This document shows positions 16,991 through 25,809 of a DNA stretch of 64,000 nt, piece by piece; positions within the stretch are counted from its first letter, which is position 1, and each line of letters opens with the position of its first letter. A program made the translations under genes and the position numbers. A model generated the notes under the pieces. That model did no database searches and had not been told where the DNA came from. It saw nothing but the letters and a program-made list of their open reading frames with translations. The DNA comes from Nocardia sp. XZ_19_385. GTDB taxonomy: Bacteria; Actinomycetota; Actinomycetes; Mycobacteriales; Mycobacteriaceae. The stretch spans positions 992,001 to 1,056,000 of the forward strand of contig NZ_JACVEE010000003.1 in the NCBI RefSeq assembly GCF_015355755.1. Direction: 5' to 3'.

Positions 16991-18313
16991 TCAGGATTCG
17001 AACAGGCGCTGGCCCCACCATTCGCCGGCGGCGAGGCCAGGCGGGCAGGCGAACAAGGCCGTGCCGGTGTGGGTGAGGTATTCCATCATCGCGTCCTTGG
17101 TGGACAGGGCGCGTTGCATCGGAACGAATTGGGTATGGGCGTTACGGCAGTAGGCCAGGAAGAACAGGCCGGCGTCGAGGTGGCCGAAACCGTCGGAGCC
17201 ATCGGTGAAGTTGTAGCCGCGGCGCAGTAGTTGCACGCCGTCGAGGTTGTCTGGGTGCGCCAGGCGTACGTGAGCGTCCTCGGCGATCACCGGGGTCCGG
17301 CTCACGGTCATCTGGAAATCCGGGTCGTCGAACTCGGCGTGCTTGCCCAGCGGCGCGCCTTCGCCCTTGCTGCGGCCGACGATCTGTTCCTGCTCGAGGA
17401 GCGCGGCGCGGTCCCAGGCCTCGATATCCATCCGGATCCGCCGGGCGACCAGATAGCTTCCGCCGGTGAGCCATTGCGCTTCGGCAGGGTTGTCCTGGCC
17501 GGCGACCCACACGAACTTGTCGAGCAGGTCGGTCTGGTCGGCGGTGAGGTTGCGGGTGCCGTCCTTGAAGCCGAACATGTTGCGCGGGGTGTGCTGGCCG
17601 CGGGTCGTGCTCGAGGTGCGGCCGAATCCCAGTTGCGACCAGCGCACGCTGACCACTCCGAAACCCATGCGCGCCAGGTTGCGGATCGCGTGCACCGCCA
17701 CCTGCGGGTCGTCCGCGCAGGCCTGCACGCAGATGTCGCCGTAACTGCGCGAGGATTCGATGGCGTCCTTGGCGAAGATCGGCAGTTCCGCCAGCGCGGC
17801 GGGCCGGTGCGCGGCCAGTCCGAACCGGTCCCCCCGCGCGGGGGCGCTCGCGCTGGGCCCGAACAGGCCCGGACCGAAGCCGATGGTCAGGGTCAATGAC
17901 GCCGGGGACAGACCGAGCGCTTCGCCGGTGTCGGGGGGCGGCAGATACTTGCCGTGGCCGATCGCGCCGCCCTCGACGGTCTCCTGCCCGCGCGTCATAC
18001 GTTCGGCGGCCAGCGTCCACCGTTGGAGCAGATCGATGAGTTCGGCGCGGGAATCGGTGATGACGTCGAAGGCGGCGAAATGCAATCGGTCCTGCACCGC
18101 GGTGACGATCCCCGCCTGCCGGTCCCCGCGGAACGCGACGATGCGGTCCCCGGGGCTGTCCGCGCTCCGGTGCGCCGCGTTGCTGATCGCGGCGCCTGCC
18201 GCCGCGGCACCGGCCACGACCCCCGCACCCGCCGCCGCGCCCCCCAGCAGGGCGCGCCGGGACACTCCACGCTGTGGCTGGTCGTGGGAATCGGCTGCGG
18301 GTCGGTCGGTCAT
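16991..18313 (-). CDS. efeB: EfeB deferrochelatase / Dyp-type heme peroxidase, Tat-exported
   Basis: The 440-residue protein opens with a Tat signal (VSRRALLGGAAAGAG, RR at 19-20). The mature part is a Dyp-type peroxidase: the GFKDGTRN heme-pocket motif is present and the heme-ligand region is near AHVRLAHP. EfeB is the third gene of the EfeUOB ferrous iron system, where it is thought to oxidise Fe2+ or free iron from heme in the cell envelope. Start codon 33 bases from the end of efeO supports one operon. Confidence 0.93.
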   Translation of the reverse strand: MTDRPAADSHDQPQRGVSRRALLGGAAAGAGVVAGAAAAGAAISNAAHRSADSPGDRIVAFRGDRQAGIVTAVQDRLHFAAFDVITDSRAELIDLLQRWTLAAERMTRGQETVEGGAIGHGKYLPPPDTGEALGLSPASLTLTIGFGPGLFGPSASAPARGDRFGLAAHRPAALAELPIFAKDAIESSRSYGDICVQACADDPQVAVHAIRNLARMGFGVVSVRWSQLGFGRTSSTTRGQHTPRNMFGFKDGTRNLTADQTDLLDKFVWVAGQDNPAEAQWLTGGSYLVARRIRMDIEAWDRAALLEQEQIVGRSKGEGAPLGKHAEFDDPDFQMTVSRTPVIAEDAHVRLAHPDNLDGVQLLRRGYNFTDGSDGFGHLDAGLFFLAYCRNAHTQFVPMQRALSTKDAMMEYLTHTGTALFACPPGLAAGEWWGQRLFES

Positions 18314-18346
18314 GATCGGTCTTCCTTGCTTCGAAACTTTCGAAAA

Positions 18347-19558
18347 CTACTGTCCGAGAACCAGATCCGGAACCTGGCTCAGGGTCGCCGACAGTGCGTC
18401 GATTTTGTCGGACAGTTCCTTGCGCTGTGCTGCGGTGACGGTGTCGTAGGAGACGTAGCCATCACCCTGCCGGTACTTGCCGATGGCGTCGCGCACCGCC
18501 TGGAACTGGCCGGTGATCTTGTCCATCAGCGGGGCGTTCTTCGCGGTGATCATCGGCTGCAATTCGGCGATCAAGGTTTCCGAACCGTCGATGTTGGCGG
18601 CGAAGTCCCACAGGTCGGTGCGCGAGTAGCGGTCTTCCTCGCCACCGACCTTGGTGGCGGCGATCTCGTCGACCAGCGCTTGGGGGCCCTTCACGAACGA
18701 CTGGGTCTCGAAGGCGAAGTCGGACTTGCGAACCTCGTCGCGCAGCGCGGTGACATTGCCCAGCAGTGCCTCGGCCTCGACGTTGACCAGCGCCGCGGTG
18801 TCGGTTTTGGCGTTGTCGAGATCGGCCTGACTGATGTCGTCGCCGTCCTCACCGACCTGGCTCTGCTGCGGCGGCCAGAGGAATCGCTCGATGCGATGGA
18901 ATCCGGTGAAGGGCTGTTTGCCGTCCTCGGTGTCGTCCCAGCGCATATCGATCGCCGGGTCGAGGTCGGCGAAGGACTCCGCGACCGGTTCCACCCGCTC
19001 ATAGAAGGTGCGGGTCAGGCCGAACTGAGCGCGGGCGGCGGCCAGGTCACCGGACTTCACCGCCGCGACGAATGTCGTGGTCTGGGCGACCAGTCCGTCG
19101 AGCTGGCCGCGCACGTAATCCAGGTAGCGAGCTTTGGCCTGTTCCACGTCGGCGGGCACATCGGACTTGGACTTCTGCTCGCCGGTGACCTCGAGGGTGC
19201 CGCGAATACCGTTGCCCACCATGCCCGGTTTGCACGCGGTCTCGTAGGTGCCGGGCTCGGTGATCTCCACGACGAGCTTGCCGGTGACGCCGGGGCCGAT
19301 GTTCTCGACCTCGCCCAGGACCCGGTTGTGCTTGCCGAAGACATAGAACTCGGTGACCTTGGACCCGTTGTTGGCGACGGCGAAGGTCACCGTCCCGGTC
19401 GAGGCGCTGCTGGAGCTGAGCTCACATGCCGAGTCGGTGGAGGTGACCGCGATGTCACCGGTCCCGGAGGACTTGGCGGTGCACGCCGAGAGCACCATCG
19501 GCACCGTCACCAGCAAGCTCACGGCGGCCGCCGTGTGCCGCGACACGTTCGGTTTCAC
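18347..19558 (-). CDS. efeO: EfeO iron-binding lipoprotein (cupredoxin plus M75 domain)
   Basis: The 403-residue protein has a lipobox with Cys26 (VLSAC). A cupredoxin-like domain covers about residues 30-130 and an imelysin-type M75 domain the rest. The M75 iron motif HxxE is seen as FHRIERFLW. EfeO binds iron outside the membrane and passes it to the EfeU permease. The GTG at 19558 with GAAAGGAAAA upstream was preferred over a start nine codons earlier that overlaps efeU. It is the middle gene of efeU-efeO-efeB. Confidence 0.92.
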   Translation of the reverse strand: MKPNVSRHTAAAVSLLVTVPMVLSACTAKSSGTGDIAVTSTDSACELSSSSASTGTVTFAVANNGSKVTEFYVFGKHNRVLGEVENIGPGVTGKLVVEITEPGTYETACKPGMVGNGIRGTLEVTGEQKSKSDVPADVEQAKARYLDYVRGQLDGLVAQTTTFVAAVKSGDLAAARAQFGLTRTFYERVEPVAESFADLDPAIDMRWDDTEDGKQPFTGFHRIERFLWPPQQSQVGEDGDDISQADLDNAKTDTAALVNVEAEALLGNVTALRDEVRKSDFAFETQSFVKGPQALVDEIAATKVGGEEDRYSRTDLWDFAANIDGSETLIAELQPMITAKNAPLMDKITGQFQAVRDAIGKYRQGDGYVSYDTVTAAQRKELSDKIDALSATLSQVPDLVLGQ

Positions 19559-19581
19559 TGTTTTCCTTTCGCTGCCGGCCC

Positions 19582-20472
19582 TCACGAGGCCGGAGTTCTA
19601 TCGACCGCTACCGCGGGAGTCGAGGACGCGACCGCACGACGGCGGGGACGCAGGAACAGCGTCAGCACCACGGCCAGGTATGCCGCCCAGGCGATCACCT
19701 GCAGCACGGTCGGGTCCGGGCGCAGATTGAACAAGCCCGCCAATGTCGTTCCATACCAGGAGGATTGGTCGTAGTGCGCGCTCACGTCGAAGGCCACGTT
19801 GCCGATCCCGGGCAGCCAGCCGACCACCTGCAGTGCCCGTACTCCGTAGGCCAGGATGCCCGCAGCCACCACGACCAGCAGAGCACCGGTGTAGGTGAAG
19901 AACTTGACCAGGCTGATCCGCACCGCACCCAGGTACAGCGCAACGGTCAGGGCCACGGCTACCGCGATGCCCAGCAGCAGGCCCAGCAGCGGCCAGTCGC
20001 TGCCCGAGGTGTTCTCGGCGTAGCCGACCATCAGCAGCGCGGTCTCCAGACCTTCGCGTCCGACGGCGAAGAACGCCAGGCTCGCCACCGCGATCCCGCC
20101 GATCTCGACTGCCGCGGACAGCTCGGCACGCAGGTCGGCGGAGATGTGAGTGGCGGCGCTGCGCATCCACAGCACCATGGCGGTGACGATGGCGGCCGCG
20201 ATGAGCGAGGAGACTCCGGCGACCGCTTCGGCGGCCAGGCCGCTGATCGTCGAGGTGCCGTAATGGATGCCGGCGAAGACGACGACCACCATCGCGACCG
20301 CGGCGCCGACGCCGAGCCACAACCATTTGAGGTGTTCGCGGCGATCGGACTTGACGAGGAACGCCGTCAGGATCATCACCACGATCCCGGCTTCCAAACC
20401 CTCACGCAGCCCGATCAATCCGCTGCCGAACAGCTGGGTGGCCACCGTGGGCGTCGACAGAGCGAGGTCCAT
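19582..20472 (-). CDS. efeU: EfeU/FTR1-type iron permease
   Basis: The 296-residue membrane protein has about seven helices. It carries the two REGLE motifs of the oxidase-dependent Fe2+ transporter family, Arg23-Glu27 and Arg139-Glu143, which bind iron in the membrane path. It is the first gene of the operon, with efeO starting 23 bases beyond its stop. An IdeR-type box at 20512-20530 lies 40 bases upstream, so transcription is probably repressed when iron is plentiful. Confidence 0.93.
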   Translation of the reverse strand: MDLALSTPTVATQLFGSGLIGLREGLEAGIVVMILTAFLVKSDRREHLKWLWLGVGAAVAMVVVVFAGIHYGTSTISGLAAEAVAGVSSLIAAAIVTAMVLWMRSAATHISADLRAELSAAVEIGGIAVASLAFFAVGREGLETALLMVGYAENTSGSDWPLLGLLLGIAVAVALTVALYLGAVRISLVKFFTYTGALLVVVAAGILAYGVRALQVVGWLPGIGNVAFDVSAHYDQSSWYGTTLAGLFNLRPDPTVLQVIAWAAYLAVVLTLFLRPRRRAVASSTPAVAVDRTPAS

Positions 20473-20511
20473 GCTTGCTTCACCTCGTTCTCCTGAGCAC
20501 CGCCACCGCGC

Positions 20512-20530
20512 TTAGGGTAGGCAGCCCTGA
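20512..20530. promoter_or_regulatory. IdeR/DtxR iron box of the efeUOB operon
   Basis: TTAGGGTAGGCAGCCCTGA agrees with the IdeR consensus TTAGGTTAGGCTAACCTAA at 14 of 19 positions, including the full left half except one base. It is placed between the probable promoter and the efeU start. DtxR/IdeR proteins use Fe2+ as corepressor, so the operon should be induced under iron limitation. Confidence 0.7.
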
Positions 20531-20658
20531 TTATAGGACCGCGCCAGCGTACACCCCGGCGTGTTCGGGGAACTCGGCCGAGCTTCCGGGCAGGTGTCAG
20601 GCGCTGCGACGGTGCCGCTTCGGCCCGGCCACGGAGCGCCTCCGCTGCTGCGGTCCAG

Positions 20659-22278
20659 TCAGCGGACGGTGACCAGGCGGCTGTGCCAGCCGGTGGATCC
20701 GTCCGGGAAGGGTGTGGCGCGCTGGTCGGTTTGCGGTGCGCCGGTGGCGTCGGTGGCTCGCACGCGCAGGGTGTGGGTGCCGGGGGTCGCTTGCCAGCGC
20801 CAAGTCCATTGCCGCCAGGTGTCGGTGGAGTACTCCGCTGCGAGATCGGCGGGCTGCCAGGGCTGGTCGTCGACCTGTATTTCGACGGCGGTGATGCCGC
20901 GGCGCTGGGCCCAGGCGACGCCCGCGACCATCACCTCTCCCGCGTCGACGGTGGCGAAGGCGGCGGGGACGTCGATTCGCGAGGCCGTTTTGATGGGGGC
21001 GCGGTCGGACCAGCCGCGCTGGGTCCAGTAGGCGGCGGCGCGGTCGAAGCGGGTTACCTCCAGGTCGATGACCCACTTGGTGGCCGAGACGTAGCCGTAG
21101 AGGCCGGGGACGATCAGCCGGGCGGGATAGCCGTGTTCGATCGGTAACGGCTCGCCGTTCATGCCGACCGCAAGCAGGGCGTCCCGGCCGTCGGTGACGG
21201 CCGACAGCGGTGTGCTGGCGGTGAATCCGTCGGTGCTGCGCGACAGCAGCATGTCCGCGCCGGGGCGCACTCCGGCTTCGGCGAGCAGTTCGGCGAGCGG
21301 ATAGCCCAGCCAGCTCGCGGTGCCGACGAGGTCGCCGCCCACCTCGTTGGAGACGCAGGTGAGGGTGATGATCCGCTCGACAGCAGCGCGCCGGCGCAGC
21401 CCTGGGAAGTCGAAGACCAGGGGCCGATCCACCATGCCGTGAATTCGGAGCCGCCAATCGTCGCTGGTCGTCGCGGGCAGCTGCAAGGCGGTGTCGACCC
21501 GATAGAAGCGGTGGTTCGGGGTCACGAACGCACTGAGCCCAGGGACCAGTGGCTGGGTCTGCGGGGATATCGCGGCGGCCGGGTTCGTCGCACGCGGCAA
21601 CAGGAAGCGGGCACGATCGGCCACCACATCGTGCAGGCGGCTCGACACCGCCCGCCCGAGGGTCGCCGTCAGCACCGCCACCGTGCCCACGCTCGCAGCT
21701 GTGATCAGAAACCTGCGCCGCGACTGCCCCGTATCCGATGTCAGCAAGGTCGGCCGACCAGCTGTGATCAGAAACCTGCGTCGCGACGACCCGGTATCCG
21801 GTGTAACCAAAGTCGGCCGTCCCGCCGTGAGCAGTCGCAACGCCACGATGCCCGCGAGCACACCCATCACTGTCGGCAGGATGAACCATGGTGTGGCAGT
21901 GGGCCGTTGCAGCGCAGCCGCCACCGTGACCCCACCGAGCACGAGCAGCAACCCGCTGCCCAGCGGCCGCCGCCGTTCCAGTAGGCCCGCGGCGGCCGCA
22001 CCCAGCAGCATCACCGCCGCCATCGACGCGAACAGCGCCTGCTTGTCGCGCTCGCCGAAGCGGCGGATGGCGGCATCCTTCAGCTCGTGCGGCGTGTGGT
22101 CGACCATGGTGGCGCCGAGCACGAAGAACGGCGAGGACGCGGGGTCGACCAGTGCGGCGACCAGGTGACCGACACCCAGCACGGTGGCCGCGGCGAGCAC
22201 ACCCGCCACCGCCGCGGACACCCGGCCGACGCGCCGTGGCGAATCGTGTTCGGGTGCCGCGGGTTCGGCGTCCATCAC
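20659..22278 (-). CDS. Sulfite-oxidase-family molybdoprotein with membrane N-terminus
   Basis: The 539-residue protein has about four N-terminal membrane helices (to residue 150), then a twin-arginine segment and a molybdopterin domain of the SUOX family. Cys308 in LTCVSNEVGG is the molybdenum ligand. A C-terminal Mo-co dimerisation domain follows. The Tat-like motif SRRRFLITA occurs twice, at residues 165-173 and 186-194, because a 63-bp segment is duplicated in tandem. The catalytic domain is thus expected outside the membrane. It lies beside a fasciclin lipoprotein and sigK-rskA, an arrangement seen in other actinobacteria. Substrate unknown. Confidence 0.85.
   Translation of the reverse strand: MMDAEPAAPEHDSPRRVGRVSAAVAGVLAAATVLGVGHLVAALVDPASSPFFVLGATMVDHTPHELKDAAIRRFGERDKQALFASMAAVMLLGAAAAGLLERRRPLGSGLLLVLGGVTVAAALQRPTATPWFILPTVMGVLAGIVALRLLTAGRPTLVTPDTGSSRRRFLITAGRPTLLTSDTGQSRRRFLITAASVGTVAVLTATLGRAVSSRLHDVVADRARFLLPRATNPAAAISPQTQPLVPGLSAFVTPNHRFYRVDTALQLPATTSDDWRLRIHGMVDRPLVFDFPGLRRRAAVERIITLTCVSNEVGGDLVGTASWLGYPLAELLAEAGVRPGADMLLSRSTDGFTASTPLSAVTDGRDALLAVGMNGEPLPIEHGYPARLIVPGLYGYVSATKWVIDLEVTRFDRAAAYWTQRGWSDRAPIKTASRIDVPAAFATVDAGEVMVAGVAWAQRRGITAVEIQVDDQPWQPADLAAEYSTDTWRQWTWRWQATPGTHTLRVRATDATGAPQTDQRATPFPDGSTGWHSRLVTVR
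21697..21822. repeat. 63-bp tandem duplication inside the molybdoprotein gene
   Basis: Two copies (21697-21759 and 21760-21822) of a 63-base unit encode 21 residues each, ending in SRRRFLITA. The copies share long identical runs such as AGCTGTGATCAGAAACCTGC. The reading frame is preserved and the Tat-like motif is doubled. Confidence 0.9.
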
Positions 22279-22286
22279 CGGTCCGC

Positions 22287-22934
22287 TCAGGCCGGCGGCA
22301 TGAGCACGGAGTCGATCATGTAAACCGTCGCGTTGGCGGTCTGCACACCGCCACAGATCACCGACGCCTCAGCGACCTTGATGCTGTCCCCGGCCCGGGT
22401 CACCGTCACCTGCTCGCCCTGCACGGTCTTGTGCGAACCGGCGATCTTGTCGGGCGCGATGCGACCCGGAACCACGTGGTAGGTCAGGATTTTGGTGAGG
22501 GTGGCCGAATCGGTCTTCAGCGCGTCGACCGTGGCCGGCGGGATCTTCGCGAAGGCCGCGTCGACCGGCGCGAAGACGGTGAACTCGCCGCCGTTGAGCG
22601 TGTCCACCAGATTCACCTGCGGGTTCAGCTTGCCCGACACCGCCGACACCAGCGTGGTCAGCATCGGATTGTTGGAGGCGGCCACCGCCACCGGATCCTG
22701 CGCCATACCGCTGACCGAACCCGCACCGGTGGGCACCTGCCGCGCATAGTCCGTGCAGCCCGCCCCGACCAGAGCGGAATCCGCGGCCGCCGGCATCGAG
22801 GTGGCTGCGGTGGCCGAGGTGGCCGAGGACCCCGACACCGGATTCGACTCGGCGTCACTGGAGCAGGCACTCGCACCCGCGACAGCAGCCGCCACAGCCA
22901 TCGCGACCGCGGCAGAGCGTGGGAAAAGCTTCAT
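22287..22934 (-). CDS. Fasciclin-domain lipoprotein, MPT83/MPT70-like
   Basis: The 215-residue protein has a signal peptide with a probable lipid-attached Cys in GASACSSD, an alanine/serine-rich linker, and a fasciclin (FAS1) domain from about residue 75. Features include [21 protein letters not shown] and TYHVVPGRI. Mycobacterial relatives MPT70 and MPT83 are SigK-regulated exported antigens. The divergent sigK-rskA pair supports the same control here. The ATG at 22934 has CGGAGGAAC upstream. I found no clear SigK-type promoter by eye. Confidence 0.88.
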   Translation of the reverse strand: MKLFPRSAAVAMAVAAAVAGASACSSDAESNPVSGSSATSATAATSMPAAADSALVGAGCTDYARQVPTGAGSVSGMAQDPVAVAASNNPMLTTLVSAVSGKLNPQVNLVDTLNGGEFTVFAPVDAAFAKIPPATVDALKTDSATLTKILTYHVVPGRIAPDKIAGSHKTVQGEQVTVTRAGDSIKVAEASVICGGVQTANATVYMIDSVLMPPA

Positions 22935-23230
22935 GATCGTTCCTCCGATTGATGGGGTGGACCGGTTTCGAGGACGCCACCGGCCGGGCTCGGGCAGATG
23001 GCCCGGCCGGTAACGTCCTGCTATGGGGCGGCTCAGCCCCTGGGGCGCTTCCGTATCCGATGGGCGCCGAAAGGGTTTCGCTCCGCACACCGCACCGGTT
23101 TGGTCCGGCGGGAAAACAATCGAAGGTCCGAAGAATCCGGCTGCACCACCAAACCGGACCGGGTGGCGTATCGAAGTCGAGGTGAACGCCGTATCACCGC
23201 ACGACCCCCCAACCTACGGAGACACAGCGC

Positions 23231-23881
23231 ATGGCGGACGAACGCCGCATCCTGTCGCTCGCCGATGAGCGCGCAGCGGGGCAGGATTCCTGCCCGGCAC
23301 ACCGACCGACCCCCGATCCCGAAGTCACCCGCCGGCTCGCGGAGCTGCTGCACCGCGTCGCCGACGGTGACCGGGACGCCTTCACCCAGTTCTATCGCCG
23401 CACCCACGACCGCGTCTTCGGTCTGGCATTGCGCGTGCTGCGGCGGCCCGCCACCGCCGAGGAGATCACCCAGGAGGTCTACCTCTACGTCTGGAACACC
23501 GCCGAGCAGTACGACATCCGGCTGGCCAGCCCGATCGGATGGCTGATGATGCTCACCCATCGCCGCGCCGTCGACCGGGTGCGCACCGAATCCTCGGCCA
23601 CCACCCGCGATCTCGCCTACGGGCACCGCCAGCTCGGGCGCGACCACGACATCGTCGCCGAAACCGTCGGCCAGAGATCCGAGGAACGCGCCGTCGTCGC
23701 CTGTCTGGGTACCCTCACCGACACCCAGCGCGAGACCGTCGCCCTCGCCTACTACGGCGGGCGCACCTATTCCGAAGTGGCCAAGCATCTGGGTATTTCG
23801 CTCAACACCGTCAAAACGCGGATCCGCGACGGCCTCAAAAGACTCCAGACCTGCCTGACAGAAACGATGCGCGATGCCTGA
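23231..23881 (+). CDS. sigK: ECF sigma factor SigK
   Basis: The 216-residue protein is a group IV sigma factor with region 2 at about residues 45-110 (DAFTQFYRRTHDRVFGLALR, ITQEVYLYVW) and region 4 at 155-205 (TQRETVALAYYGGRTYSEVA). Adjacent rskA and the divergent fasciclin gene identify it as SigK. Its activity is held by the membrane protein RskA until a signal triggers proteolysis. The ATG follows GGAGACACAGCG. The last 8 bases overlap rskA, giving coupled translation. Confidence 0.9.
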   Translation: MADERRILSLADERAAGQDSCPAHRPTPDPEVTRRLAELLHRVADGDRDAFTQFYRRTHDRVFGLALRVLRRPATAEEITQEVYLYVWNTAEQYDIRLASPIGWLMMLTHRRAVDRVRTESSATTRDLAYGHRQLGRDHDIVAETVGQRSEERAVVACLGTLTDTQRETVALAYYGGRTYSEVAKHLGISLNTVKTRIRDGLKRLQTCLTETMRDA

Positions 23882-24590
23882 CATCCACCCCCACACCGAC
23901 CTGCCCGACCTCGCCTACCCCTACGCGCTGGACGCCTTGACCGCCGCGGAGCGCCGCGCCGTCGAGCACATGCTGGACCGGGCCGACGAAGCCACCGCCG
24001 CCGCTTTCCGTGCCACCGTCTACGACCTGCGCGAAACGCTCGCCGCCATGACCGTGGTCGATGCCGTGCCCGCCCCGCCGAGCGTCGAGCAAGCGCTGCT
24101 GCGCGCGCTGGACGCACAACTCGGCGAAGAATCGAAGCATCGCCCGGCCGGACGGCGGTGGCTCGCGCTCGCGGCCGCGGTGGCGGTCGCCATCGGGATC
24201 GGCGCGGGAATCACGGTGTACCGCAGCCAATCCCCCGACATCGGGCCAGTGACGGCACAGCAGGTTGCCACCCATGGCGACGCCCGAGAGCAGACCGTTC
24301 CGGTCACCGGCGGCGGCACCATCACCGTCACCGCCTCCCGTGAGCTGGGCGCGGCGATCGTTTCCTTCGCCGGCGTCGCGGCCCCGCCGCCGCAGCACAC
24401 CTACCAGGTGTGGCTGGTCGGCGATACCGGTGCGGCCGATTCGGTGGGTGTGCTCGACGCCTTGCCCACCAGCCGCGCACCGATGCTCATGCGCTTCGGC
24501 GACGCGGGACAGCTCGCCGTCTCGGTCGAACCGGCGGGTGGCTCGCTCGCGCCCACCACCCGACCGGTCGTCGACGTGCCGCTGCGGTGA
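23874..24590 (+). CDS. rskA: Anti-sigma-K factor RskA
   Basis: The 238-residue protein has a cytosolic N-terminal anti-sigma domain (LAYPYALDALTAAERRAVEH), one membrane helix at about 94-114 (WLALAAAVAVAIGIGAGITV) and an extracytoplasmic RskA domain (YQVWLVGD, SVEPAGGS). It binds SigK at the membrane; regulated cleavage frees the sigma factor. It ends one base from the stop of the convergent DUF1772 gene. Confidence 0.9.
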   Translation: MPDIHPHTDLPDLAYPYALDALTAAERRAVEHMLDRADEATAAAFRATVYDLRETLAAMTVVDAVPAPPSVEQALLRALDAQLGEESKHRPAGRRWLALAAAVAVAIGIGAGITVYRSQSPDIGPVTAQQVATHGDAREQTVPVTGGGTITVTASRELGAAIVSFAGVAAPPPQHTYQVWLVGDTGAADSVGVLDALPTSRAPMLMRFGDAGQLAVSVEPAGGSLAPTTRPVVDVPLR

Positions 24591-24591
24591 G

Positions 24592-25104
24592 TTACGCCGG
24601 AACTCGGAGGTCGCCGACGGCGCTCGTACCGTGGTGCTGCCGACCGGACAGGGCAGGCCACAGGGCCAGTGCGATCATCAGCGCGAACGCCAACAGCGCT
24701 GTGCCGGTGCGCATTCCGTGGAAAATGTCCCAGCGGGTGAGGATTTCGGGATAGTCCGCGGGCGCACCGGCCGTCACCCAGCGGTTGATCTGATGATTGA
24801 TCGGCACATTGCCCAGTCGTGTAATCGCGAACGAGGCTACGACCAGGGCGGCGGCCGCACCTGCCAGCTGGCGCGCCCGCCCGCTGCTCAGAACTGACAG
24901 GGCCAGGCAGCTCACGGCGGCCGCGGCCATGGTGAGCTGCATGCTGATGCTGTTGTTCTTCATGAGTTCGGTGTGGAACTCCAGCCGCATTTGCAGCGGC
25001 ACCCGATGGAAGGTCGGCGCGAGATTGGCTGCGCCGTAACCGAATGCGCCGGCGAGCAGTCCGGTGGTGAGTACCGCGGTGGCTTGCGTGAGACGAGTGC
25101 GCAC
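24592..25104 (-). CDS. DUF1772 / anthrone-oxygenase-family membrane protein
   Basis: The 170-residue product has four hydrophobic segments. It carries the family marks PTFHRVPLQMRLEFHTELMK and NVPINHQINRW near the middle. The function of bacterial members is not established, though fungal relatives are anthrone oxygenases. The GTG at 25104 has AGGAGTT upstream; a frame reaching 25206 is less likely. It is divergent from a TetR gene, which is likely to regulate it through the operator between them. Confidence 0.75.
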   Translation of the reverse strand: MRTRLTQATAVLTTGLLAGAFGYGAANLAPTFHRVPLQMRLEFHTELMKNNSISMQLTMAAAAVSCLALSVLSSGRARQLAGAAAALVVASFAITRLGNVPINHQINRWVTAGAPADYPEILTRWDIFHGMRTGTALLAFALMIALALWPALSGRQHHGTSAVGDLRVPA

Positions 25105-25154
25105 GAGAACTCCTGATACGAGGGGCCGACGGAAGGATCCAGCCGAGGGCTGCC

Positions 25155-25220
25155 GTAAAATTCTTACAACGCCGTAAAGGTTAGGATCGATCGACAACTT
25201 TGACAAGGGTGTAAGAATTT
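25155..25220. promoter_or_regulatory. Candidate TetR operator arms
   Basis: AAATTCTTACA at 25158-25168 and its exact complement TGTAAGAATTT at 25210-25220 lie 41 bases apart between divergent genes. The left arm is part of a self-complementary GTAA-AATTC-TTAC (25155-25167). The right arm overlaps the TTG start codon of the TetR gene, fitting autorepression. Confidence 0.5.
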
Positions 25221-25809
25221 GACCGCTTCCAAGGAACCCCGTCGACGCGCCGACGCCGAGCGCAGCAGGGCGGCCATTCTCGATGCCGCCATCCGTCTAC
25301 TGGCCGAAGGCGTCGACACCGGCGGTCTGGCGGCGGTCGCGGAAGCAGCAGGCGTCACGCGGCAAACCGTCTACGCCCACTTCGCCAACCGCGAAGAACT
25401 GTTCGCGGCCGTCGGTGACCGCATCAGATCCGACACGGTCACCGCACTGGAAGCGGCCGACCTCGACACCGGCCCCGCACCGGACGCCCTACTGCGAATC
25501 CTCGACCTCAGTTGGCGTGCCGTCGACCTGGGCCCGCTGAAACGACGCGTGTCCCCCGGCGAACCCAGCCGGGGGACACAAACCCCGGCCCCCGTCTACG
25601 ACAATCTGTTGCGCCTGCTCCGGCGTGGGCAGGACACCGGCGAGTTCGACAGCGCCACCACACCGCAATGGCTCGCGGCCACCCTCATCGCAGTTACCCG
25701 AGCTGCCCGCGCGGAGGTCGAAGCCGGCCGGATGACCCGGGCACAGGCCGAGAAGTCCCTGCACGAGAGCGCTCTTCGGCTGGTCGGTGCGCCGGCTCGG
25801 TCGCGATGA
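25219..25809 (+). CDS. TetR-family transcriptional regulator
   Basis: The 196-residue protein has a TetR helix-turn-helix at residues 15-60 (ERSRAAILDAAIRLLAEGVD, VTRQTVYAHFANREELFAAV) and a helical C-terminal ligand domain. The start is TTG. Its 3' end overlaps the convergent AraC gene by 116 bases on the opposite strand. It probably controls itself and the divergent DUF1772 membrane protein through the inverted arms in the interval. Confidence 0.85.
   Translation: MTASKEPRRRADAERSRAAILDAAIRLLAEGVDTGGLAAVAEAAGVTRQTVYAHFANREELFAAVGDRIRSDTVTALEAADLDTGPAPDALLRILDLSWRAVDLGPLKRRVSPGEPSRGTQTPAPVYDNLLRLLRRGQDTGEFDSATTPQWLAATLIAVTRAARAEVEAGRMTRAQAEKSLHESALRLVGAPARSR

Noticed and set aside
23095..23157. 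Inverted arms CCGGTTTGGT and ACCAAACCGG in the sigK/fasciclin interval as an operator
   Set aside because: The arms are 43 bases apart, made of common motifs, and no regulator is adjacent that would use them; evidence is too weak to list.
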